Shown here in pieces: positions 1 to 5,344 of a stretch of 5,766 nt of DNA. The position numbers and the translations under genes are program-made. Source of the stretch: Verrucomicrobiales bacterium. GTDB lineage: Bacteria > Verrucomicrobiota > Verrucomicrobiia > Limisphaerales > UBA9464. Under the pieces are notes generated by a model. The model was not told the DNA's origin. It ran no database searches and was given only the letters and a program-made list of their open reading frames with translations. Location of the stretch: NCBI GenBank assembly GCA_003445095.1, contig DLVS01000458.1, positions 1 through 5,766 of the forward strand, in the 5' to 3' direction. Positions within the stretch are counted from its first letter, which is position 1, and every line of letters begins with the position of its first letter.

Positions 1-368
1 CGCATGTCGGCCACGTTGGATTCGACCCCGCTGAGGCGTTCGAAGCGGGCGCGGGTATGGGTGGCGATGATCTGCGCCAATGACGTTTTCCCGGTGCCCG
101 GGGGTCCATAGAAGATGAGGGACTGAACACGATCGGCTTCAATCGCGCGGCGGAGGAGCTGGCCGGGTCCGAGGATATGAGTCTGGCCTGCGAACTCGGC
201 CAACGTTCGTGGCCGCATCCGCGCTGCGAGAGGTTTGCTTGATGGTGCGGACGCCACCTCGGCACTCGGGACCTGGGGCTCCCTCTCACTAGCGTGGAAG
301 AGTTCAGACTGACCCACGGCGGGAGTATCAGGCAGGCTGAGGGCCGCTTCCAGTCGACTATTTCGCAT
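1..368 (-). CDS. rarA: RarA/MgsA replication-associated recombination ATPase, N-terminal part (cut by left edge)
   Basis: Reading the minus strand from 368 gives 122 complete codons that run off the left edge. Residues 46-62 read PLAARMRPRTLAEFAGQ, the start of the RarA/MgsA (WRNIP1-like) AAA+ core, and residues 88-95 are a perfect Walker A, GPPGTGKT, inside SLIFYGPPGTGKTSLAQIIA. Walker B, the sensors and the tetramerising C-terminal domain lie outside the window. Family members are cytosolic, DNA-dependent ATPases that act at stalled or gapped replication forks. The open frame has a TAG upstream, and ATG at 366-368 is the first ATG. A GTG at 315-317 would give GQSELFHAS as the N-terminus, which looks more like the usual short lead ending in an 'LF' motif. 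Neither start has a strong Shine-Dalgarno sequence; AAGG lies about 14 bases before the ATG. The 45 residues before the core look like a low-conservation linker. Family assignment is firm; the start is not. Confidence 0.9.
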   Translation of the reverse strand, partial: MRNSRLEAALSLPDTPAVGQSELFHASEREPQVPSAEVASAPSSKPLAARMRPRTLAEFAGQTHILGPGQLLRRAIEADRVQSLIFYGPPGTGKTSLAQIIATHTRARFERLSGVESNVADM

Positions 369-585
369 TTCTGAAATCAACCTTGCTTGGCATTCAAACC
401 GCTATTTCAACTGCGGTAGCCGTTGTTGTCTGGCTGTGCTGGACCGGAGACTCAGAAGAAAATCAACTGCGCAAATCAACCACCTCCGGTTTAGCGGGAC
501 GGCAGCGGTTACCAGTTTCCTGGTGGGATGCCGTCGAATCGATTCAACGGCGCCAGCCAAGGACCAAACCGCCTAACCCATCCAC
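369..585. other. Intergenic region between oxidoreductase and rarA
   Basis: This 217-base non-coding gap lies downstream of the oxidoreductase stop and upstream of rarA, both on the minus strand. Near the oxidoreductase end it holds two adjacent stem-loops (511-551). Near the rarA end it holds three copies of the octamer AAATCAAC (plus-strand sense) at 374-381, 460-467 and 473-480. I see no convincing -35/-10 pair for rarA; TTGAAA is present on the minus strand but lacks a matching -10. Open frames crossing here on the plus strand have no recognisable protein features. Confidence 0.6.
511..551 (-). terminator. Tandem stem-loops after the oxidoreductase gene, possible 3' end or processing structure
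   Basis: As minus-strand RNA, 530-551 folds into a 9-pair stem (one G-U) with a UCGA loop, starting 34 bases past the oxidoreductase stop. Five bases later, 511-524 forms ACCAG-GAAA-CTGGT, a 5-pair stem capped by a GNRA tetraloop. The minus strand is the better-folding strand, because on the plus strand the G-U pair becomes a C-A mismatch. No U-tract follows either stem, so this is not a canonical intrinsic terminator. It could stabilise the 3' end or assist factor-dependent termination. Confidence 0.35.
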
Positions 586-1716
586 TCAGCGGGCGATTCC
601 TGCCGCGGCCCGGGTCCGATATGACTCAAGGGCCGCGGCGAAAATCTCGTGGCTGAGAACCGCCTCGTCGGGAGTGACGCAGCCAAAGCGATCACCCAGT
701 TTTCCCGCGCGCTCCGCGGCGTAGGCTGCCCACATTTGCAGGAAGCAATCGGGAAACCCAGGTTCAAAAATCCCACCCGTAATCGTCGGAAACGGCGTTT
801 GAAAGCCGAGGTCAATCCGAGTCCACAATTGCTCCTTTTGGCGTTCAAACAGCCAGAGGGTCTTGGGCTCGGCGGTCGAATAACGGGCTCCGCCATCCGT
901 TCCGAGGATCTCAATGAACCAGGTGTTGGTGGCGCCGGGTGCCAGCCGTTTCATTTCCAACCGTAGCGGAACGTCGCGGCCGTCGACCGCCAGATCACAA
1001 TGTAACATCGCGTTGTCCCAGGTATCGCACAGCGTCATGCCACCCTTTCCGTCTGGCCGTTCGGTATACACTTTTTGTAACTGAGAATAGACCCTCGTTG
1101 GTGTCCAGCCGAGGCGGAACGGCACGTGGACGACATGCATCCCGAGATCACCCATCACTCCAATCTCACCACAAAACTTCACCTGCCGTTTCCAGTTTGC
1201 GGACTTCGTCGGATCGAGGTCACTCGAGTGCCAGAAGCCGGATCGCACCTCGAGTAGCCGGCCCAACTTTCCGGAACGCGCGAATTGAATTACCCGCTGG
1301 GCGCCGGGGAGAAATGGGAATTCTGAACTGCACCGCACGAACCGGCCCGACTGGGTCGCTGAGTCGCGAATCCGTCGAGCGGCGCCGAGATCGATACCGA
1401 ACGGCTTCTCGGCCAAGAGGTCCTTTCCGGCGGCCAACACGTCGAGATAGAGTGATTCGTGGAGGTTATGCGGAACGGCCACGTAAACGACGTCCACGTC
1501 GGCCGACGCGAGCAATTCGCGGTGATCCTTCGTGCGGAGTTTCACCGTCGGGACCTGACCGAACCATTCCAACAATTTGTCCTGCAGATCGCAAACCGCC
1601 ACGAGCTCGGCCCGCACGGGAAAATTCTCGAGCACAAACCAACGTCCGAAGGCGCTGGCCGCTTCCCGTCCCATGAGCCCGCCGCCAATAATCCCCACCC
1701 GCATCGTGTCGTTCAT
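586..1716 (-). CDS. Gfo/Idh/MocA-family NAD(P)-dependent oxidoreductase
   Basis: This 376-residue protein opens with a Rossmann fold: MRVGIIGGGLMGREAASAFG carries the GxGxxG dinucleotide loop at residues 11-16. An acidic residue, D43, ends the second strand (VAVCD), which favours NAD(H). The family signature EKP is at 103-105 (LLAEKPFG), in the loop that places the catalytic lysine near the nicotinamide. The GDLGMH stretch at 189-194 supplies the Asp and His (D190, H194) of the substrate-side active site. The rest is the C-terminal alpha/beta dimerisation domain, and the length is normal for the family. Members oxidise or reduce sugars, inositols and related polyols in the cytosol; the substrate here cannot be read from sequence. 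The start at 1716 has no clear Shine-Dalgarno, and Met5 (MRVGI) is a plausible alternative that begins directly at the Rossmann strand. It lies 173 bases downstream of the NHLP-like gene, so it may have its own promoter. Confidence 0.92.
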   Translation of the reverse strand: MNDTMRVGIIGGGLMGREAASAFGRWFVLENFPVRAELVAVCDLQDKLLEWFGQVPTVKLRTKDHRELLASADVDVVYVAVPHNLHESLYLDVLAAGKDLLAEKPFGIDLGAARRIRDSATQSGRFVRCSSEFPFLPGAQRVIQFARSGKLGRLLEVRSGFWHSSDLDPTKSANWKRQVKFCGEIGVMGDLGMHVVHVPFRLGWTPTRVYSQLQKVYTERPDGKGGMTLCDTWDNAMLHCDLAVDGRDVPLRLEMKRLAPGATNTWFIEILGTDGGARYSTAEPKTLWLFERQKEQLWTRIDLGFQTPFPTITGGIFEPGFPDCFLQMWAAYAAERAGKLGDRFGCVTPDEAVLSHEIFAAALESYRTRAAAGIAR

Positions 1717-1889
1717 GTGACGTTGATCGTCATTGCTCAGTCGCCCGCGAGCAAGCGGTTCAAAGCCTAATCCCTAAGAAGAAACAACAATCAGTGACCG
1801 GCTCCGTGCAACCAAGTGGTCGGTCTTCAGCCGTTGCTGAATTCAGTCGGCTCACGGATGCGCCGAACGCGTGCGAAGGCACACCGTGG
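1717..1889. other. Intergenic region between NHLP-like gene and oxidoreductase
   Basis: These 173 non-coding bases lie after the stop of the NHLP-like gene and before the oxidoreductase, both on the minus strand. The main structure is an imperfect inverted repeat at 1829-1852: outer arms AGCCG/CGGCT around a perfect palindrome, CTGAATTCAG (1837-1846). A second weak pairing, GACCG at 1796-1800 with CGGTC at 1821-1825, flanks ACCAAGTGGT. I see no strong promoter for the oxidoreductase and no credible small coding sequence. Confidence 0.5.
1829..1852 (-). terminator. Weak stem-loop downstream of the NHLP-like gene
   Basis: In minus-strand RNA, arms AGCCG and CGGCT enclose CTGAATTCAG with unequal bulges (A against CAA). 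It lies 37 bases past the NHLP-like stop. There is no U-tract, so termination is only one possibility; a chance palindrome or a protein-binding site fits equally well. Confidence 0.2.
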
Positions 1890-2285
1890 CTAGACGACCG
1901 GACCCCAGGGCCATCGTTTCGGAAAAATCTCCAGTCCGAAACAGACCGTGACCAACTGCCACTTTCCCACCTTGCCGTCTTCGCCTTTATCTCGCACCCA
2001 GTACGATCGGCATTTCGTCATGATGATGTTGAAAAAATCCCCTATCGGATACGGCCGTCCCGGAAGTTCAACTTCCACAAACTGCAAGTGCAATCCTGAG
2101 GGAACCTCAATCCCGCGCTCTGCAAGATAGTTGCCAGGATCGTTCAACGCCTTCCTGCGAAGGCGTGTGTCGTCAGCTGCGGCGTGAAATGCCGAAATCA
2201 GCCGATCGTCCGCCGAAAGCGCCTCGGCCTGTCGAAGGACAGCGGTGAGTTCCTTGGGTAAATTCTTAATGGGTAGTTTTGCCAT
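1890..2285 (-). CDS. Small protein with nitrile-hydratase-like leader peptide (NHLP-type) segment, function unknown
   Basis: The 131-residue product has a helical, charged N-terminal half. Residues 39-71, with DDTRLRRKALNDPGNYLAE then RGIEVPSGLHLQFVE, match the pattern of the nitrile hydratase alpha-like leader: acidic start, x-L, 'DP..-LAE-GIE-P-G', then a hydrophobic strand ending VE. In NHLP RiPP precursors this segment is the leader and is followed by a modified core. Here it is followed by about 60 residues with two cysteines (C92, C115), aromatic residues and a C-terminal KRWPWGPVV. The nitrile hydratase metal motif C-x-x-C-S-C is absent, so it is not a catalytic alpha subunit. No Gly-Gly cleavage site, signal peptide or membrane segment is evident. 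The start is supported by AGAGGA just upstream. It lies 86 bases after the LarA-family gene on the same strand. No cyclodehydratase, radical SAM, lanthionine synthetase or transporter gene is in view, so a RiPP role is only a hypothesis. The gene itself is likely real. Confidence 0.75.
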   Translation of the reverse strand: MAKLPIKNLPKELTAVLRQAEALSADDRLISAFHAAADDTRLRRKALNDPGNYLAERGIEVPSGLHLQFVEVELPGRPYPIGDFFNIIMTKCRSYWVRDKGEDGKVGKWQLVTVCFGLEIFPKRWPWGPVV

Positions 2286-2288
2286 GGT

Positions 2289-2294
2289 TCCTCT
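2289..2294 (-). promoter_or_regulatory. Ribosome-binding site of the NHLP-like gene
   Basis: The minus strand reads AGAGGA, then ACC, then ATG, a good anti-Shine-Dalgarno match at short spacing (3-4 bases). Its 5' part lies in the 3' arm of a small hairpin, TCTTG-AAC-CAAGA (2292-2304), which might slightly mask the site. Confidence 0.5.
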
Positions 2295-2371
2295 TGGTTC
2301 AAGATTGAAGGTGGCGCTCGCGGCTTCCTTTCCGCAATCGAATATTCGCTCTCTGCAAGCGGTTCCGGCCG

Positions 2372-3673
2372 TCAGCTCCGCCGCTTGTACAACTGCTCAC
2401 CCGCCTTCGGCACCAACAACACGCCCTCCGCTTCGCGGTTCGCGTACTCGTGCAAACGAATCCCCCGGAAATCTCGGTAGCCCAAATTGATTTCCCGGCA
2501 GACGGCCTCGGGAATTCCCGTCGCTAGTGTGACCTTCGCCCGCGGAGTCTCGACGCCATTCTCGTAGGTGCCCCCTCCGAAGACGTGAGTGCAGTGAGCC
2601 AGCGTTCCCCAAGGGAGATGCTTGAAGCGGTCCCATTGTTTGAGGAAGTAGTCTCGGCAGTGATAACCTACTTCCCGAATGAACTGGCCATGCACGACAC
2701 TGACTTCGCGCAAATGGGGCGCGTAAATGATCAGTTCACCGCCGTCGGCCAAGACGGGCTCTAACTTGTACATTGCCTTCGCGCCAACCCACAGCTCGTC
2801 ATACATCGGTGACGCGCAGGAGAGGATTGTCTCGTACGAACGGTCCTTCCACACGATGTGATGTTTTGCCGACAACGCCGCCGCGCGCGCCCAGGCAGCT
2901 TCGGGAGTTCCCACGAAGATGCCGACGGCTCCCGTGCCCTTGGCCACGAGCGCGAAACATTTTTTCGGGACATTGACCATTCCGCCCGCCCGATCCACGA
3001 CCGCCCGGACCGGAGTCTGAGGATTCCCGATGATGGCGACGTTGGTGACGACCGCGCCGAGCCAATGGAAAAAGTTCAACAAGTCCGGGCCGCCGATTCC
3101 GGGGAACAGGTATTTGTTACCACCGCTCATACCCACGACTTCGTGCGGAAATACCGGCCCGACGATCATCACCTCGTCGTAATCGAAGATTCGGGCATTG
3201 ATGCTGACGGGCACGTCCATCGCAAAGAGCCCGCCCGAAAGCTGGCGAATCTCTTCGGCGGAGATAATGCCCAGAGGTCGTAGGGCGGTTGGATTGTCCC
3301 ACTCGTGATTGAAGAAGCGGACTTTGGCATACTGGGTCCGCCGTTGCTCCAAAGTGATCTCCAGCCGGCCACAGATCGCTTCCTCGGTCATGGGCGGATG
3401 GGTCCCCAACGCGACCAAGACATCCAATGCGGCCGTCGTTTGACCGAGCTGCGCGAACAACTCACGGAACATCAGCCCAATGGGCGCCGTGCGCGTGCCA
3501 TCGGGAATGACGAGCAACACCTTCTTCCCTCGGTAGTCGGAAGTGGGACACGATTGCGTCACTAAATCGGCGACCTGGGTGTCGGTCACCAGTCCTTCCA
3601 CCGCGATTACTTCTCGTACGACTTCGTTCACGTCGGATGGGTGTAGCGAGACCTCGACCAACACGCCATCCAA
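2372..3673 (-). CDS. LarA/DUF2088-family nickel-pincer-nucleotide 2-hydroxyacid racemase or epimerase homologue
   Basis: The 433-residue frame is a LarA homologue. LarA enzymes interconvert stereoisomers of 2-hydroxy acids by hydride transfer through a nickel-pincer nucleotide (NPN) bound to a lysine. The landmarks are all present: the DxTR motif in PDGTRTAP (D58, R61), H92 in ALGTHPPMTEEAI, H177 in PVFPHEVVGMSGG, K187 in GGNKYLFPG and H203 in NFFHWLG. The 177/187/203 spacing equals that of the catalytic His, NPN-linked Lys and nickel-binding His of Lactobacillus LarA (174/184/200). PMYDELWVGAKAM (289-301) keeps the later active-site Lys (K299), but the neighbouring Gln of lactate racemase appears to be Val, so the substrate may not be lactate. 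Length is typical for the family. The protein is probably cytosolic, as no signal peptide is seen. No NPN-biosynthesis gene (larB, larC, larE) is in view. The start is uncertain: no in-frame ATG exists before residue 68, so TTG at 3671-3673 or the GTG/TTG three or four codons later is used, without a clear Shine-Dalgarno. Confidence 0.88.
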   Translation of the reverse strand: MDGVLVEVSLHPSDVNEVVREVIAVEGLVTDTQVADLVTQSCPTSDYRGKKVLLVIPDGTRTAPIGLMFRELFAQLGQTTAALDVLVALGTHPPMTEEAICGRLEITLEQRRTQYAKVRFFNHEWDNPTALRPLGIISAEEIRQLSGGLFAMDVPVSINARIFDYDEVMIVGPVFPHEVVGMSGGNKYLFPGIGGPDLLNFFHWLGAVVTNVAIIGNPQTPVRAVVDRAGGMVNVPKKCFALVAKGTGAVGIFVGTPEAAWARAAALSAKHHIVWKDRSYETILSCASPMYDELWVGAKAMYKLEPVLADGGELIIYAPHLREVSVVHGQFIREVGYHCRDYFLKQWDRFKHLPWGTLAHCTHVFGGGTYENGVETPRAKVTLATGIPEAVCREINLGYRDFRGIRLHEYANREAEGVLLVPKAGEQLYKRRS

Positions 3674-3698
3674 ACTATTGGGCTTGGTGTCGAAGGCG

Positions 3699-3714
3699 CT
3701 GACAAGAATGTCAG
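3699..3714. promoter_or_regulatory. Inverted repeat CTGACA-AGAA-TGTCAG, candidate operator
   Basis: The arms are perfect 6-base inverted repeats with a 4-base spacer. The left arm is also the -35-like hexamer facing DUF1501, and the site lies 26-41 bases upstream of the likely TTG start of the larA homologue. A dimeric regulator bound here could affect both genes. No regulator gene is in the window and I do not assign a family. Confidence 0.4.
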
Positions 3715-3727
3715 TGTGGTGTAGGAT
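3699..3727 (+). promoter_or_regulatory. Candidate sigma70-type promoter for the DUF1501 gene
   Basis: CTGACA (five of six matches to TTGACA) is followed by exactly 17 bases and TAGGAT (four of six matches to TATAAT). This predicts transcription starting near 3734 and a leader of about 95 bases before ATG 3828. It is the best hexamer pair I found in the gap, but such matches can arise by chance. Confidence 0.35.
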
Positions 3728-3827
3728 TCTTTTGCTGATCCATTCACTGGACGCTCAAACAACAAATGAACACTGCGGCAGTCCAATCACGTCGAACGGG
3801 GGCGCGACCGGTGCCGCGAGCTCACCA

Positions 3828-5330
3828 ATGAAGAACACCTCCCCCTGGCATCGGCGACGCGCGTCGGCTCCGGTGAACCGGCGCGAGTTTTTATGGCGCT
3901 CCGGGGGCGGCCTCGGTGGTGTCGCGTTGGCCTCGATGTTTGGACGCGACGGTCTGTTGGCGGCGACCGCCAACTCAGTAGCAAGTTCGGCGCTGATTTA
4001 TCCTCCGCGCGCCAAACGAGTCGTCCAGTTCTTCATGGCGGGTGCCGCGAGTCACGTGGACATGTGGGACTACAAACCGCTTCTGGAAAAGCAGCATGGT
4101 CAGAAATGGGATCCGGGAGAATCGGTCGAACTCTTCCAAGACGGGCTCGGTTCGACGTTTGCCTCGCCCTGGAAGTTTCGGCCGTACGGGCAAAGCGGGA
4201 AGATGCTCAGTGAAATCGTCGCGCCCATTGGGTCAGTGGTGGATGAAATTGCGTTCATTCACAATCTCGTGGGGAAGACCGGAGTCCACAGCCAGGCCAC
4301 GTTGCTCCAAGCAACCGGATTCAATACACCTGGATTTCCCGGCATGGGCTGCTGGGTGAGTTACGGGCTCGGCTCACTCAACGAAAACTTACCGACGTTC
4401 GTGGTGATGCCGGACCTCCGGGGATATCCGTCGAACGGCGCGAAAAATTGGGACTCCGCTTTTTTGTCCGGTCAACATCAGGGAACTGTGGTGCGAGTCG
4501 GCTCGGAAAATCCCATTGAGGATTTATTCCCGCCCAGGTCGGCCGAATTCATCACTTCCGCAAGCGAGCAGGCGGGGCTCGACGTTTTGGAACGCTTGAA
4601 CGAACAGCACGCTACGGAACGTCCAGGTGATGCGCGCTTGGAGGCACGGATTCGCAGCTACGAACTGGCTGCCCGAATGCAGCTCGCAGCGCCCGAAGCG
4701 CTCGACCTCTCCAAAGAGTCGCCAACGATGCTGAAACTGTACGGCATCGATCAGTCCACCAAGAAGTGGCCGGCCGAGATCAACGTGCCTGAGGAAACGG
4801 ACATCATGGGCCGGAAATGCCTGACGGCACGTCGACTCTTGGAGCGCGGCGTTCGGTTCATCCAGATTTGGTCGGGCAATGACAATAGCTTCCCTCGCCG
4901 CAACTGGGATTCGCATGAAGACATTGCCCGCGATCATGGCCCACTTTCGCTCGGGATGGCGAAACCCGTCGCGGCCCTCATCATGGACTTAAAGCAACGG
5001 GGGTTGCTCGACGACACGATTGTCTTGTGGACCACTGAATTTGGGCGGATGCCGTGCGCGCAAAGCGGCAAGGGCCGGGACCACAATCCCTTTGTGTTCA
5101 CCAACTGGTTGTGTGGCGGCGGCATCAAGGGCGGGGTATCCCACGGTCCGAGCGACGAATGGGGTTACAAACCGGCGAATCGAAACACCCCCACACAAGT
5201 TTACGACATTCACGCAACGATCCTGCGGCTCCTGGGAATTGAGCACACCCAATTGACCGTTCGTCACAATGGCATTGACCGGCGGTTGACTGATGTCCAC
5301 GGAGAGTCCATTAAGGAAATTGTCACCTAG
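3828..5330 (+). CDS. DUF1501 family protein with Tat signal peptide (sulfatase/alkaline-phosphatase-like fold)
   Basis: The 500-residue product begins with a twin-arginine signal: [20 protein letters not shown], with R18-R19 followed by a hydrophobic stretch to about residue 47, so folded export is likely. DUF1501 landmarks follow: [18 protein letters not shown] (68-84), [40 protein letters not shown], then TTEFGRMP (402-409), GRDHNP (416-421), [14 protein letters not shown] (460-473) and [14 protein letters not shown] (479-492). The family is related to sulfatase and alkaline phosphatase folds and is expanded in Planctomycetes and Verrucomicrobia, where it often accompanies cytochrome-containing DUF1549/DUF1553 genes; none is seen here. 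Its biochemical role is not established. The frame is open back to 3543, but that would overlap the larA homologue by 131 bases. ATG 3828 puts the Tat motif at the usual distance. It has no strong Shine-Dalgarno. A pseudopilin gene follows 14 bases later. Confidence 0.93.
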   Translation: MKNTSPWHRRRASAPVNRREFLWRSGGGLGGVALASMFGRDGLLAATANSVASSALIYPPRAKRVVQFFMAGAASHVDMWDYKPLLEKQHGQKWDPGESVELFQDGLGSTFASPWKFRPYGQSGKMLSEIVAPIGSVVDEIAFIHNLVGKTGVHSQATLLQATGFNTPGFPGMGCWVSYGLGSLNENLPTFVVMPDLRGYPSNGAKNWDSAFLSGQHQGTVVRVGSENPIEDLFPPRSAEFITSASEQAGLDVLERLNEQHATERPGDARLEARIRSYELAARMQLAAPEALDLSKESPTMLKLYGIDQSTKKWPAEINVPEETDIMGRKCLTARRLLERGVRFIQIWSGNDNSFPRRNWDSHEDIARDHGPLSLGMAKPVAALIMDLKQRGLLDDTIVLWTTEFGRMPCAQSGKGRDHNPFVFTNWLCGGGIKGGVSHGPSDEWGYKPANRNTPTQVYDIHATILRLLGIEHTQLTVRHNGIDRRLTDVHGESIKEIVT

Positions 5331-5332
5331 CC

Positions 5333-5337
5333 AGGGA
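5333..5337 (+). promoter_or_regulatory. Ribosome-binding site of the pseudopilin gene
   Basis: AGGGA lies 7 bases before ATG 5345, at ideal spacing, and starts just 2 bases after the DUF1501 stop codon. It fixes the pseudopilin start and supports co-transcription of the two genes. Confidence 0.6.
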
Positions 5338-5344
5338 TTCATTT

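Larger units (their letters stand above)
3674..3827. other. Divergent promoter region between the larA homologue and DUF1501 gene
   Basis: These 154 bases separate two head-to-head genes and must hold both promoters. The plus strand has CTGACA-N17-TAGGAT at 3699-3727. The minus strand has no comparably good pair; TTGTTG-like -35 candidates around 3755-3765 lack a good -10. A 6-4-6 inverted repeat overlaps the plus-strand -35. A 21-codon frame at 3766-3831 ends overlapping the DUF1501 start codon. Confidence 0.6.

Noticed and set aside
383..724. 113-codon plus-strand frame spanning the gap and the oxidoreductase 3' end
   Set aside because: Low-complexity, basic translation with no family features; about 140 bases overlap a confident gene on the opposite strand.
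939..1676. 245-codon open frame on the plus strand, antisense to the oxidoreductase
   Set aside because: It is arginine- and proline-rich with no recognisable domain and mirrors the codon pattern of a well-supported gene on the other strand.
1890..2285. Nitrile hydratase alpha subunit
   Set aside because: The metal-binding C-x-x-C-S-C motif is absent and the protein is too short; only the leader-like segment resembles that family.
2339..2348. Perfect 10-base palindrome CGAATATTCG in the gap after the larA homologue
   Set aside because: Short, without extended arms or a loop, and consistent with chance; I could not connect it to a promoter or terminator.
2858..3283. 141-codon plus-strand frame inside the larA homologue
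   Set aside because: It overlaps the catalytic core of a confident gene on the other strand and has no recognisable protein features.
3543..3827. Upstream extension of the DUF1501 frame to ATG 3543 or ATG 3708
   Set aside because: The extra residues look like random Ser/Thr-rich sequence, the longest version overlaps the larA homologue, and the Tat motif sits at normal distance from ATG 3828.
4524..4937. 137-codon minus-strand frame inside DUF1501
   Set aside because: It is antisense to a conserved region of DUF1501, has no motif of its own, and is a shadow of the codon bias.
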